This document shows positions 1 to 7,417 of a DNA stretch of 11,362 bases, piece after piece. The DNA comes from Rhodospirillaceae bacterium (GTDB lineage: Bacteria; Pseudomonadota; Alphaproteobacteria; MPNO01; UBA2964): the NCBI GenBank assembly GCA_002712335.1, contig PATI01000025.1, forward strand, positions 3,239 through 14,600. The letters run 5' to 3'. Both the position numbers and the translations under genes were made by a program. The notes beneath the pieces are model-generated. The model worked only from the letters and a program-made list of their open reading frames with translations, did no database searches and had not been told where the DNA came from. How positions within the stretch are numbered: position 1 is the stretch's first letter; each line of letters opens with the position of its first letter.

Positions 1-171
1 GCGCCAAAAATCGATTATAAAGATGTTAAGTTGCTCCAACGATTTATTTCTGAGCGCGGAAAGATCGTGCCTAGACGGATAACTGCCGTTTCATCGAAAA
101 AGCAGCGGGAGCTTGCCCGTGCTATTAAACGTGCGCGAAACCTCGCTTTACTTCCTTTTGTTGTCGAATAA
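1..171 (+). CDS. rpsR: 30S ribosomal protein S18, C-terminal part (5' end outside window)
   Basis: The reading frame is open from the first base and ends at TAA 169-171, giving the last 56 residues of ribosomal protein S18. The stretch with IDYKD, the GKIVPRRIT segment and the [12 protein letters not shown] helix followed by LALLPF match the conserved body and C-terminus of bacterial S18, which binds 16S rRNA on the small-subunit platform together with S6. The missing N-terminus would be roughly 20-30 residues. In most bacteria rpsR follows rpsF and precedes rplI; here a membrane protein gene is interposed 20 bases downstream, an arrangement known from Alphaproteobacteria. The identification is secure; only the start lies outside the window. 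Confidence 0.97.
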   Translation, partial: APKIDYKDVKLLQRFISERGKIVPRRITAVSSKKQRELARAIKRARNLALLPFVVE

Positions 172-191
172 AAATACCGGTACGCTGAAAC

Positions 192-1127
192 ATGAATAGG
201 GGGTTCCTCATTGCCCTCGTCGGTGGGCTAGCGTGTGGATTACTGTTTCTGGCCATCCGAACGGGATCTCCCGGTGCCATTGCATTGACCTACCTATCCG
301 CTATTCCACTATTGCTAGTTGGTCTATCACAGGGATTGATCCCAGTTTTAATCTCATCTGCGATAGCGATTGGGTGTATTTTTCTTGGGCTACATTCAAA
401 AGCAGTCGGTATCTTTTTGGTAATAGCAGCAATACCGACGATTATCGTCGTCCGTCAGGCTCTATTTTCTCGGCAAGGGGTAAAGCCGGGTGAAATAGAA
501 TGGTATCCAATTGGTTTGATATTAAGTTGTTTAACAGGGTGCGGACTTTTAATTCTTGGTATAATGTCCATTGCTGTTTTGGGAGAAGCTGAAGGCTTGT
601 CGGGCGCATCAAAAAGATTACTTCAAAACGTTTTTTCTAAAGTGCCCGCCAGCAGTCCACAAGCCACAATTTTGATTCAGGTGATGGCAAAATATCTTCC
701 CGGAATGCTTCTATCGGTATGGCTATTAATTACGATTATAAATACTACTCTTGCTCAAAATATCCTCTGTCGATTTGGTTATGCCATCCGGCCCCGGCCA
801 TCATATTCTAGCTTCAACCTACCCGGATGGATGAGTATAGCCTTGGCTATTTCTATATTATCGTCATTGATACCGGGACTTTTAGGTGATGTTGGGCGTA
901 ATGCCGCTCCATTATTATCAACACCCTTTTTTCTTTTGGGTCTAGCGGTTATACACAATCTCTCACACCGTGTCGCATTGCGTGGTGCAGTGCTTGCAGG
1001 AGTATATATACTACTTATAATTGTTGGTTGGTTATCAGCCATAGTTGTTTTATTGGGTGTTCTGGAACAATGGGTATCGTTAAGAAATCGTTACCCCGTA
1101 CCGGGCGGAAATCAGGAGAATAGGTAA
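192..1127 (+). CDS. DUF2232 family integral membrane protein between rpsR and rplI
   Basis: This is a 311-residue, very hydrophobic protein. It begins with MNRGF and a first membrane helix at about residues 5-23, with further segments near 30-50, 52-66, 70-87, 105-130, 170-190, 215-233, 243-256 and 262-292, so roughly eight or nine helices. Composition and position between rpsR and rplI fit the DUF2232 (YybS-like) family found at this locus in Alphaproteobacteria. The molecular function is not established; the similarity to S-component-like membrane proteins suggests a transport or assembly role, but that is inference. The gene starts 20 bases after rpsR with no clear Shine-Dalgarno sequence, and its TAA shares one base with the ATG of rplI (TAATG), so it is probably cotranscribed and translationally coupled with L9. 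Confidence 0.85.
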   Translation: MNRGFLIALVGGLACGLLFLAIRTGSPGAIALTYLSAIPLLLVGLSQGLIPVLISSAIAIGCIFLGLHSKAVGIFLVIAAIPTIIVVRQALFSRQGVKPGEIEWYPIGLILSCLTGCGLLILGIMSIAVLGEAEGLSGASKRLLQNVFSKVPASSPQATILIQVMAKYLPGMLLSVWLLITIINTTLAQNILCRFGYAIRPRPSYSSFNLPGWMSIALAISILSSLIPGLLGDVGRNAAPLLSTPFFLLGLAVIHNLSHRVALRGAVLAGVYILLIIVGWLSAIVVLLGVLEQWVSLRNRYPVPGGNQENR

Positions 1128-1681
1128 TGGAAGTAATTCTACTAGAAAGAATTGAAAAATTAGGCCAAATGGGTGACGTAGTAAAAGTACGTCCTGGCTT
1201 TGCAAGGAATTATCTCCTACCACAAAAAAAAGCCTTAAGGGCAACAAACGAAAATAGAAAATTTTTTGAAGCTCAGAGAGCTCAACTTGAGACTACAAAT
1301 CTTGAGCACAAGAAGGAAGCAGATGCTATTTCCAGAAAAATGGATGGTCTTACCGTCACCATTGTTCGTCAAGCAAGTGACAATGATCAGTTGTATGGTT
1401 CAGTTACCGTTCGCAATATTGCCCAAGCAATTACCGAGGTTGGATTTACGATTGACAGCAAACAGGTGCAAATGGCCCGCCCTATAAAAACAATAGGTAT
1501 GCATGAGATAATTGTAAGACTGCACCCGGAAGTTAGCGTAGAAGTCACTGTTAATGTAGCGCGTTCAGAAGAGGAGGCTATTACTCAAATTGAGGAATTA
1601 GCCCCTGAAGACGTCGCAGTTGATAAATTAACTCAGGAGAATGACACACAAGACGATGTTGCTGAGAAAAAGGTAACATGA
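1127..1681 (+). CDS. rplI: 50S ribosomal protein L9
   Basis: The 184-residue product opens with MEVILLERIEKLGQMGD, then VVKVRPGFARNYLLP, the signature of the L9 N-terminal domain that binds 23S rRNA. A long connecting helix follows (about residues 40-75), then the C-terminal domain (about 76-148). The last 35 or so residues form an acidic tail rich in E and D, as is usual in Alphaproteobacteria; E. coli L9 stops at 149. The ATG overlaps the preceding stop by one base and has a good ribosome binding site, AGGAGA at 1114-1119, seven bases upstream. L9 sits at the base of the L1 stalk and helps to keep the reading frame. In related genomes dnaB often comes next; here a catabolic gene does. Confidence 0.98.
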   Translation: MEVILLERIEKLGQMGDVVKVRPGFARNYLLPQKKALRATNENRKFFEAQRAQLETTNLEHKKEADAISRKMDGLTVTIVRQASDNDQLYGSVTVRNIAQAITEVGFTIDSKQVQMARPIKTIGMHEIIVRLHPEVSVEVTVNVARSEEEAITQIEELAPEDVAVDKLTQENDTQDDVAEKKVT

Positions 1682-1686
1682 ATTGC

Positions 1687-1708
1687 TTCAGAATGAGAAA
1701 ATTCTGAA
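1687..1708 (+). other. Perfect 8-bp inverted repeat just after rplI
   Basis: TTCAGAAT (1687-1694) and ATTCTGAA (1701-1708) pair perfectly around a six-base GAGAAA loop, starting five bases after the rplI stop codon. The stem is AT-rich with only two G-C pairs, and what follows is CTTATCCCC rather than a run of T, so it does not look like a standard intrinsic terminator. It could be a 3'-end stabilising or processing hairpin, or a weak attenuator separating the ribosomal operon from the catabolic genes. The structure is seen in the sequence; its function is unknown. Confidence 0.4.
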
Positions 1709-1741
1709 CTTATCCCCGCAAAGTTTCTTTCAAACGGACTA

Positions 1742-1770
1742 TTTTCATACTTGCTAAGCTGCTCTATAAA
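1742..1770 (+). promoter_or_regulatory. Candidate sigma-70-type promoter before the hydratase gene
   Basis: TTTTCA (1742-1747, four of six matches to TTGACA) and TATAAA (1765-1770, five of six to TATAAT) are separated by 17 bases in the 123-base gap between rplI and the hydratase gene. Transcription would begin near 1777 and leave a leader of about 28 bases. This would let the catabolic genes be expressed separately from the ribosomal operon. No operator-like dyad of the LysR or GntR type was recognised next to it. AT-rich gaps yield such matches by chance, so confidence is modest. Confidence 0.4.
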
Positions 1771-1804
1771 AAGCCATCTATTAAAGTTGAAAAAGGCATC
1801 AGAG

Positions 1805-2608
1805 ATGGCTAAAAAACCGTCCAAGTCAGTTGACCCAATAAAAACAGCTGCCACCCGTATTAGACGGGCCATGAAAACCGGCAGACCCTGCAGGCCAATT
1901 CGTGACCTATTAAAAAAGGGGGATCTCCAATCCGCTTACAGTATCCAGCAGTTAAATACCGAATTATGGATAAAAGAAGACCGTCGCCCGGTAGGACGAA
2001 AAATTGGTCTTACAGCACAATCTGTTCAAGCCCAACTTGGTGTTAATCAGCCAGATTTTGGTGTTTTGTTTGCGGATATGGAAATTGTTGACGGACAAGA
2101 AATAAACCCGGACCAGTTAATGCAACCAAAGGTAGAGGGCGAAATTGCATTAGTGCTGGATGCTGATTTAGTAAATGAACAACTTACTCTAACAGATTTG
2201 ATTAACTCAATTGCTTATGCCCTACCTGCTATTGAGGTTGTGGGTAGTCGAATAGAAAATTGGGATATTACAATTCTTGATACGATAGCAGATAACGCCT
2301 CTTCCGGATTGTATGTACTTGGAACCAAACCAACCGGACTTCATGAAATTGATTTGAGGATGTGCGGCATGGTTATGGAGAATAATGGTGAACAGGTGTC
2401 AATCGGAGCTGGCGCTGCCTGCTTAGGGAACCCTCTTAATGCCGCCCTTTGGCTTGCACGTAAAATGGTAGAGGTGGACATGCCTCTGTTTGCAGGAGAT
2501 ACCATAATGACTGGCGCTCTAGGTCCAATGGCCCCAGTCCAACCTGGTAATGTAATAGAGGTAAGAATTTCTGACCTTGGTTCCGTTAGAGCAGTTTTTG
2601 GCGAATAA
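1805..2608 (+). CDS. dmpE: 2-oxopent-4-enoate hydratase (2-hydroxypenta-2,4-dienoate hydratase), DmpE/MhpD family
   Basis: This 267-residue enzyme would add water to 2-hydroxypenta-2,4-dienoate to give 4-hydroxy-2-oxovalerate in the lower meta-cleavage pathway. Diagnostic segments are [12 protein letters not shown] (64-75), NQPDFG (81-86), QPKVEGEIA (107-115), SRIENWDI (148-155) and [11 protein letters not shown] (159-169). Glu111 and Glu113 (the EGE motif) with Glu144 match the metal ligands Glu106, Glu108 and Glu139 of E. coli MhpD at a constant offset of five. I chose the ATG at 1805, with AAAAGG at 1791-1796 as a moderate ribosome binding site; an in-frame TTG at 1751 would add 18 unsupported residues. 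The N-terminus is somewhat basic. The next gene follows after 13 bases. It is a paralogue of the decarboxylase at 4591; the absence of the decarboxylase GGxTAA segment argues for hydratase. Confidence 0.9.
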   Translation: MAKKPSKSVDPIKTAATRIRRAMKTGRPCRPIRDLLKKGDLQSAYSIQQLNTELWIKEDRRPVGRKIGLTAQSVQAQLGVNQPDFGVLFADMEIVDGQEINPDQLMQPKVEGEIALVLDADLVNEQLTLTDLINSIAYALPAIEVVGSRIENWDITILDTIADNASSGLYVLGTKPTGLHEIDLRMCGMVMENNGEQVSIGAGAACLGNPLNAALWLARKMVEVDMPLFAGDTIMTGALGPMAPVQPGNVIEVRISDLGSVRAVFGE

Positions 2609-2621
2609 AGGATATGCCTCT

Positions 2622-3548
2622 ATGAATACGAAAGTAGCCATTATCGGTTCGGGGAATATTGGGACCGACCTTATGATTAAAATAATTCGGACGTCAACGG
2701 TTTTAGACATGGCGGTCCTAGTCGGAATAGACCCAAATTCAGATGGTCTCGCTCGTGCAAAAACATTTGGTATAGAAATTACCGATAAAGGTATCGATGG
2801 GCTGGTCAATATGGATGTTTTTAAAGATATCGAAATACTTTTCGATGCAACATCCGCCAAAGCCCACGCATACCATGACGTTATTGCCCGAAAACACGGA
2901 AAACAAATCATTGATATGACCCCAGCAGCAATTGGTCCTTATGTAGTGCCGGTTGTAAATATCGATGAACATTTAAATTCTCCAAATATCAACATGGTAT
3001 CTTGTGGCGGACAAGCTACAATCCCGATGGTCGAAGCAGTAAGAAAAATAGCCAAAGTTCATTATGCAGAAATTGTTGCATCAATAGCTAGTAAATCAGC
3101 AGGTCCGGGCACACGGGCTAACATTGATGAATTTACTGTAACTACGGCTACAGGTTTAGAAAAAGTTGGTGGTGCAGATCGCGGTAAAGCGATAATTGTA
3201 CTGAATCCAGCAGATCCACCGGTCATGATGAGAAATACCGTTTACACTCTCAGTGAGAATGCCGATAAGACCGAAATTGCCGCATCTGTGGCCGCCCAAG
3301 TTAATGAGGTACAGAGTTACGTTCCTGGTTATCGGTTAAAGCAGGAAGTACAGTTTGAACGTATAGGTGACAATACGCCGCTTAAAATTCCGGGTCTTGG
3401 TGAATTTGTGGGATTAAAAACTTCAATATTTTTGGAAATTGAAGGTGCCGCACATTATCTACCCAATTACGCAGGTAATCTGGACATCATGACATCAGCA
3501 GCACAAAAAACTGCAGAAAGATTAGTCCAACTTAAAAGGGCAACGTGA
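2622..3548 (+). CDS. dmpF: Acetaldehyde dehydrogenase (acylating), DmpF/MhpF family
   Basis: This 308-residue cytoplasmic enzyme oxidises acetaldehyde to acetyl-CoA with NAD+ and CoA. The Rossmann motif [10 protein letters not shown] lies at residues 9-18, and the catalytic thiolate is Cys128 in [12 protein letters not shown] (126-137), corresponding to Cys132 of Pseudomonas DmpF. Downstream, [16 protein letters not shown] is also typical. The length fits the family (about 310). I chose ATG 2622 because the Rossmann strand starts at once ([11 protein letters not shown]) and AAAGGA at 2607-2612 is well placed; the frame remains open upstream only into the hydratase gene. In known systems DmpF forms a complex with the aldolase DmpG and receives acetaldehyde through a tunnel. 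The dmpG gene follows two bases later, consistent with that pairing. Confidence 0.95.
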   Translation: MNTKVAIIGSGNIGTDLMIKIIRTSTVLDMAVLVGIDPNSDGLARAKTFGIEITDKGIDGLVNMDVFKDIEILFDATSAKAHAYHDVIARKHGKQIIDMTPAAIGPYVVPVVNIDEHLNSPNINMVSCGGQATIPMVEAVRKIAKVHYAEIVASIASKSAGPGTRANIDEFTVTTATGLEKVGGADRGKAIIVLNPADPPVMMRNTVYTLSENADKTEIAASVAAQVNEVQSYVPGYRLKQEVQFERIGDNTPLKIPGLGEFVGLKTSIFLEIEGAAHYLPNYAGNLDIMTSAAQKTAERLVQLKRAT

Positions 3549-3550
3549 AC

Positions 3551-4591
3551 ATGAATATAAACCCTAATCGAGAAATATATGTGCAAGATACTACCCTTCG
3601 TGACGGAATGCATGCCATAAAGCATGCATACAGTCCCGCACAAGTCCAAACCATCGCTAAAGCTTTAGATGAAGCAGGTGTTAATGGTATTGAGGTAACT
3701 CACGGTGATGGTTTATCTGGTACATCCTTTAATTACGGGTTTGGAACCAATACCGACCTTGAGTGGATTGAAGCCGCAGCGGACGTTGTAAACCGCGCAC
3801 GGCTTACCGTCCTATTATTACCTGGTATTGGCACGGTTGAAGACCTTCAAAATGCAAAAAAAGCAGGGGCGACGTCAGTTAGGGTTGCTACCCATTGTAC
3901 TGAAGCCGACGTTTCAAAACAGCACATAGAATGGGCGCGCGAAAATGGTATGGATGTAGCCTGCCTTTTGATGTTAGCACATATGACTGAACCTACCGCT
4001 TTTGCAAAACAAGCAAAACTCATGGAGAGCTATGGCGCTAATTGCATTTACGTAACCGATAGTGCTGGAGCATTACTCTTAGATGGTGTCACAGATCGCT
4101 TCAAAGCTATGGCTGATGTACTAGACTCGAAAACTCAGACTGGCATGCATGCACATAACAATCTTGGTTTGGGGGTGGCTTTTAATCTTTTTGCTTTGGA
4201 ACAAGGTGCCACTCGAATCGATGGGTCACTTGGTGGTATGGGAGCGGGTGCTGGTAATGCACCACTAGAAGTTTTTATTGCAGTAGCAGACCGAATGGGT
4301 CTCAACCACGGCTGCAATGTTTTTGGCTTGATGGATGCAGCTGACGATTTAGTTCGGCCTCTACAAGACCGTCCTGTAAGGATAGATAGGGAAACCCTCT
4401 CAATTGGGTATGCCGGTGTCTATTCAAGTTTTCTACGGCATGCCGAGACCGCCTCTAGGACCTATGGAATTGATACAAGAGACATCCTTGTGGAGTTAGG
4501 CAAACGGCGAATGGTCGGGGGGCAAGAAGATATGATTGTTGATGTAGCATTAGATTTAGCCAAAGAACGTAATACAAATGGAGTGGCTTAA
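3551..4591 (+). CDS. dmpG: 4-hydroxy-2-oxovalerate aldolase, DmpG/MhpE family
   Basis: This 346-residue enzyme cleaves 4-hydroxy-2-oxovalerate to pyruvate and acetaldehyde. It belongs to the HMGL-like TIM-barrel family with a divalent metal. Numbered from ATG 3551 the active-site residues fall exactly where they do in Pseudomonas DmpG: Arg17, Asp18 and His21 in TTLRDGMH, His200 and His202 in MHAHNN, and Tyr291 in GYAGVYSSF. The [10 protein letters not shown] loop and the C-terminal communication domain with [15 protein letters not shown] are intact. A GTG at 3545 overlapping the dmpF stop is a possible alternative start, but the residue register favours ATG 3551, with AAAAGGG at 3534-3540. 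The stop shares one base with the next ATG (TAATG), indicating coupled translation with the decarboxylase. Confidence 0.96.
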   Translation: MNINPNREIYVQDTTLRDGMHAIKHAYSPAQVQTIAKALDEAGVNGIEVTHGDGLSGTSFNYGFGTNTDLEWIEAAADVVNRARLTVLLLPGIGTVEDLQNAKKAGATSVRVATHCTEADVSKQHIEWARENGMDVACLLMLAHMTEPTAFAKQAKLMESYGANCIYVTDSAGALLLDGVTDRFKAMADVLDSKTQTGMHAHNNLGLGVAFNLFALEQGATRIDGSLGGMGAGAGNAPLEVFIAVADRMGLNHGCNVFGLMDAADDLVRPLQDRPVRIDRETLSIGYAGVYSSFLRHAETASRTYGIDTRDILVELGKRRMVGGQEDMIVDVALDLAKERNTNGVA

Positions 4592-5358
4592 TGATAGATA
4601 TCAATCAAATGGCTCGAATTGTGGATGAAGCAGCTAGATCAGCGGAAGCTATTCCACAACTCAGCAATAAGTATAGCTATACACTCGACGAAGCTTATGC
4701 GATTCAGTCGGCGGCCTTTCAGAGACGCATTGCGCGAGGTGAAAAACAAGTCGGTATCAAGATGGGGTTCACTAGCCGAGCAAAAATGCTGCAAATGGGC
4801 CTCTCTGACTTGGTATGGGGACGTCTGTCGGATGGAATGCTAATCGAAGACGGAGGGGAAATAAGCATAAAGAATTATGTCCACCCCCGAGCGGAGCCTG
4901 AACTAGCGTTTCTTCTAAAACGACCATTGGAAGGACCTGTGTCAGCTGCGGAAGCTTTAGCAGCTGTAGAAGCAGTTGCCCCTGCAATTGAAATAATAGA
5001 TTCCCGTTATAAGAATTTTAAATTCTCTTTAGAGGATGTAATTGCCGATAACAGCTCTTCTTCGGGCTATTTACTGGGAGCATGGAATGATCCTGATCCC
5101 GACTTTAGTAATCTGGGTATGCTCCTAGAAGTCAATGGACGACCGGTTCAAATCGGCTCCTCAGCAGCCATTTTGGGGCATCCTGCACGATCATTAGCCC
5201 ATGCAGCCAGATTAGCTACTCAATCCGGCGAAAGTCTAAACAAGGGATCTATAGTGATGGCTGGAGGAGCTACCGCAGCTTACGCGCTAAACCATGGTGA
5301 CTATGTTCGTAATGTCGTGCAGAAACTAGGTCACGTCAGTTTTTCAGTGGCAACCTAA
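4591..5358 (+). CDS. dmpH: 4-oxalocrotonate decarboxylase (2-oxo-3-hexenedioate decarboxylase), DmpH/XylI/NahK family
   Basis: This 255-residue enzyme decarboxylates 2-oxo-3-hexenedioate to 2-oxopent-4-enoate, feeding the hydratase encoded at 1805. It shares the hydratase fold. Visible motifs are VGIKMGFTSRAKMLQMG (54-70), HPRAEPELAF (98-107) with Glu102 and Glu104 as likely metal ligands, Glu134 and DSRYKNFKF (137-145), ADNSSSS (152-158), and AGGATAA (224-230), the segment that resembles DmpH rather than DmpE. The start overlaps the dmpG stop by one base and is preceded by GGAG at 4580-4583. In Pseudomonas the decarboxylase and hydratase form a complex. Its presence implies the oxalocrotonate branch of meta-cleavage, yet no tautomerase gene follows. 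A second hydratase is the alternative, less likely on motifs. Confidence 0.88.
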   Translation: MIDINQMARIVDEAARSAEAIPQLSNKYSYTLDEAYAIQSAAFQRRIARGEKQVGIKMGFTSRAKMLQMGLSDLVWGRLSDGMLIEDGGEISIKNYVHPRAEPELAFLLKRPLEGPVSAAEALAAVEAVAPAIEIIDSRYKNFKFSLEDVIADNSSSSGYLLGAWNDPDPDFSNLGMLLEVNGRPVQIGSSAAILGHPARSLAHAARLATQSGESLNKGSIVMAGGATAAYALNHGDYVRNVVQKLGHVSFSVAT

Positions 5359-5424
5359 TGTTTAAACACAGGTTTCGGGTTGGCAGGAGCGGATTAATTT
5401 GTAAAATGCCGCCGGTTTAAAGGT

Positions 5425-5451
5425 TTGAAAGAGAGACAAGCACCGTATTCT
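5425..5451 (+). promoter_or_regulatory. Weak candidate promoter before the ferredoxin genes
   Basis: The 113-base gap between the decarboxylase stop and the first ferredoxin ATG holds TTGAAA (5425-5430) and TATTCT (5446-5451) with a 15-base spacer, which is short. The GTTTAAAC palindrome at 5360-5367 is the only other structure seen. No terminator with a T run is visible, so the ferredoxin genes may also be read from the dmp promoter. Low confidence. Confidence 0.2.
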
Positions 5452-5471
5452 TAGTAGAGTTGAGAAAAGTG

Positions 5472-5798
5472 ATGAGTGAAGTCGAGTATCATCCTGTAGC
5501 AAAAGTTGGCGATCTAGATGAAGAAGATGTTATGTCAGTATTTGTAGGGAAAGAAGAAATAGCTCTATACAATATAGAAGGCCAATATTTTGCTACTCAT
5601 GGAATTTGTACCCATGAAGATATTGGTTTAGCAGACGGATTTGTAGAGGGTGGCCTAATCGAATGCCCTTTGCACAGTGCTTGTTTTGAGATTAAAACTG
5701 GAAAGGCTGTGAACCCCCCCGCCGAGGTTGATTTAAAAACATACCCTGTCAAAGTCGAAGGCGATACCATCTACGTTGGCGTTGAACAAAGTATTTGA
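5472..5798 (+). CDS. Rieske [2Fe-2S] ferredoxin, first copy (oxygenase electron carrier)
   Basis: This small 108-residue soluble protein has a complete Rieske cluster motif, C-x-H-x16-C-x2-H: Cys46 and His48 in ICTHED, Cys65 and His68 in ECPLHSACF. The conserved FEIKTGKAV and YPVKVEGD segments follow. It resembles ferredoxin components of ring-hydroxylating dioxygenases (NahAb/BphA3/CarAc type), which carry single electrons from reductase to oxygenase. In-frame TTG 5460 and GTG 5469 lie just upstream; ATG 5472 gives the usual family length and a proper N-terminus (MSEVEYHPVAK). The ribosome binding site is poor. About half of its residues match the second copy 27 bases downstream. It could instead be the small subunit of a nitrite reductase (NirD-like), but the neighbouring BphA4-type reductase argues against that. 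Confidence 0.88.
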   Translation: MSEVEYHPVAKVGDLDEEDVMSVFVGKEEIALYNIEGQYFATHGICTHEDIGLADGFVEGGLIECPLHSACFEIKTGKAVNPPAEVDLKTYPVKVEGDTIYVGVEQSI

Positions 5799-5825
5799 TA
5801 TATATTTTACAAAAAGGAAACCTAG

Positions 5826-6161
5826 ATGACTGATGAAAATATCGAATTCCACGCCGTTGCAAAAACATCTGAAATAAGTGAAGACGAGCCTAAAGCTGTA
5901 TCGATCGGACGGTTGGATGTGGGAATTTATAAATTAGATGGGGAGTTTTATGCTATCGACGATATTTGTACCCACGCTTACGCTATGATGACAGACGGAT
6001 ATATAGAGGACGGTCAAATTGAATGCCCGCTCCATGGAGCTTGTTTTGATATTAAAACTGGTAAGGCCCTTACGGCTCCGGCAACCATTGACCTGAGACC
6101 TTATCCCGTGAAAGTAGAAGGTGATCAAATATCTGTGGGCGTGCCCAAAACTGATGATTAG
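5826..6161 (+). CDS. Rieske [2Fe-2S] ferredoxin, second copy (oxygenase electron carrier)
   Basis: This 111-residue protein has the same C-x-H-x16-C-x2-H cluster motif: Cys48 and His50 in ICTHAY, Cys67 and His70 in ECPLHGACF, then DIKTGKAL and YPVKVEGD. MTDGYIEDGQIECPLHG is very like the naphthalene dioxygenase ferredoxin class. The ATG at 5826 has a clear ribosome binding site, AAGGA at 5814-5818. Differences from the first copy cluster at residues flanking the Fe-S histidines (AYAMMT here, EDIGLA there) and in the N-terminal third, the sort of change expected if the two contact different oxygenases or have different redox potentials; that is inference. The reductase gene follows 23 bases downstream, so the three genes are probably one transcript. 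Confidence 0.9.
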   Translation: MTDENIEFHAVAKTSEISEDEPKAVSIGRLDVGIYKLDGEFYAIDDICTHAYAMMTDGYIEDGQIECPLHGACFDIKTGKALTAPATIDLRPYPVKVEGDQISVGVPKTDD

Positions 6162-6184
6162 ATTGAAAAATTACTCTTATAATT

Positions 6185-7411
6185 ATGACACATGAACAAA
6201 ACTTCGTAGTGGTAGGAGCTAGCCAAGCGGGTGGATGGGTAGCAAAGACGCTACGATCCGAGGGTTTTGAAGGCAAAATCATTTTAATTGGTGAAGAACC
6301 ATACCTACCCTATGAAAGACCTCCACTATCAAAAACCGTTCTTTCTGGAGAAGTCGGGATAGATAGTACTTATTTTTGGACGAAAGAAGTTCTGGAGGAG
6401 GCAAAAATAGAGATCCTATTAGACACAAAGGTGCTCTCTATAGACCGTGCAGCAAAAAAAGTTGAAACACAAAACGGTCAAGAAATTTCCTATGACAAGT
6501 TAGCCATAACGACAGGAGCAAGAGTTAGAAAACTTAATATAGAGGGCTCACACCTACCGGGAATTTTCTATCTTCGTACTATGGATGATACTTTATCTAT
6601 CCAAAAAAAAATTAAGTTAGGAGCGAGCGCCCTGATCGTCGGAGGAGGTTGGATTGGTCTGGAATGCGCAGCAACACTTACAAAATTGGGTTGTAAAAGC
6701 ATTGTCGTTGAAGCTGCTGATCGGTTATGTGGCCGAGCTGTAACACCAGAGATTAGTAACTGGATGTTAAATTACCACTCTAAAAACGGAGTCGATATTC
6801 GTTTAAACACGGGAATTGAATTATTCGAGGGTAAAGAAAAACTAGAAAGCGCATTATTATCAAACGGTGAAAAAATTGACTGTACAATTGCCGTTGTAGG
6901 GATCGGAGTAATACCCAATTCTGAAATAGCCTCTGTTTCCGGTATAGATGTTGATAATGGAATTGTGGTAAATGAAAAAACCCAGACTTCTGATCCAGAT
7001 ATTTATGCAGCAGGGGACGTAGCTAATCATCCAAATGCGATACTTGAGCGCCGGTTACGCCTCGAAAGTTACGAAAATGCTCAAAATCAGGGCATTGCGG
7101 CCGGCAAAGCCATGCTTGGTGGCACCGAACCCTACTCCGAAATCCCGTGGTTTTGGTCTGATCAATTTGATGCCAATATACAGATGATCGGTTTACCAGA
7201 AAATTGGGATTCAACAGCGACCAGAGGAAGCCCGGAAGAAAATCAGTTTATTACCTTTTATATAAAAAATGGGATTATAGACGGAGCGATTTCTATTAAT
7301 AATCCACGGGATTTACGTTTTGGAAAACGTCTTATGCAAGAAAAAAAATGTGTTTCCGTCGAGGACCTTTCAAATATGGATATAAAATTACAAACCATAC
7401 TTCGGAGTTAA
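6185..7411 (+). CDS. FAD/NAD(P)H-dependent ferredoxin reductase of Rieske oxygenase systems (BphA4-like)
   Basis: This 408-residue flavoprotein is expected to take electrons from NAD(P)H and reduce the ferredoxins encoded just upstream. The FAD-binding Rossmann motif is VVVGASQAG (8-16), followed by the GEEPYLPYERPPLSK block (36-50) typical of BphA4, putidaredoxin reductase and rubredoxin reductase. The NAD-binding motif is LIVGGGWIGLE (150-160), and the second FAD contact is TSDPDIYAAGDVA (268-280). The C-terminal domain includes the PWFWSDQF segment that contacts flavin and ferredoxin in this family. Length matches the usual 400-410. The start has no evident Shine-Dalgarno sequence, but MTHEQNFVVVGAS places the Rossmann strand correctly. 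The gene ends six bases from the stop of the oppositely oriented DUF1489 gene. Confidence 0.92.
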   Translation: MTHEQNFVVVGASQAGGWVAKTLRSEGFEGKIILIGEEPYLPYERPPLSKTVLSGEVGIDSTYFWTKEVLEEAKIEILLDTKVLSIDRAAKKVETQNGQEISYDKLAITTGARVRKLNIEGSHLPGIFYLRTMDDTLSIQKKIKLGASALIVGGGWIGLECAATLTKLGCKSIVVEAADRLCGRAVTPEISNWMLNYHSKNGVDIRLNTGIELFEGKEKLESALLSNGEKIDCTIAVVGIGVIPNSEIASVSGIDVDNGIVVNEKTQTSDPDIYAAGDVANHPNAILERRLRLESYENAQNQGIAAGKAMLGGTEPYSEIPWFWSDQFDANIQMIGLPENWDSTATRGSPEENQFITFYIKNGIIDGAISINNPRDLRFGKRLMQEKKCVSVEDLSNMDIKLQTILRS

Positions 7412-7417
7412 ATCGAC

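Larger units (their letters stand above)
5472..6161 (+). repeat. Tandem duplication of a Rieske ferredoxin gene
   Basis: The two adjacent ferredoxin genes align without gaps at an offset of exactly 360 bases through the cluster-binding region (5604-5708 against 5964-6068). Short runs are identical in DNA, for example ATTTGTACCCA at 5604-5614 and 5964-5974, and a 23-base stretch around 5679-5701 differs from 6039-6061 at one base. By hand alignment about 50 of 101 residues are identical. This is an old gene duplication or a pair of related imports, not a recent exact repeat. Confidence 0.7.

Noticed and set aside
5359..5471. Possible 4-oxalocrotonate tautomerase gene after the decarboxylase, as in the dmp and xyl operons
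   Set aside because: Only 113 bases are available, a tautomerase needs about 190, and no frame here shows the N-terminal Pro motif of that family.
5472..5798. NirD-type nitrite reductase small subunit instead of an oxygenase ferredoxin
   Set aside because: No large nitrite reductase subunit is nearby, the Rieske motif and flanks fit oxygenase ferredoxins, and a BphA4-type reductase follows in the same unit.
1805..7411. A CRISPR array, toxin-antitoxin pair or phage-defence system hidden among the small genes
   Set aside because: No direct repeat array, nuclease or defence domain is present; the two small genes are complete Rieske ferredoxins.
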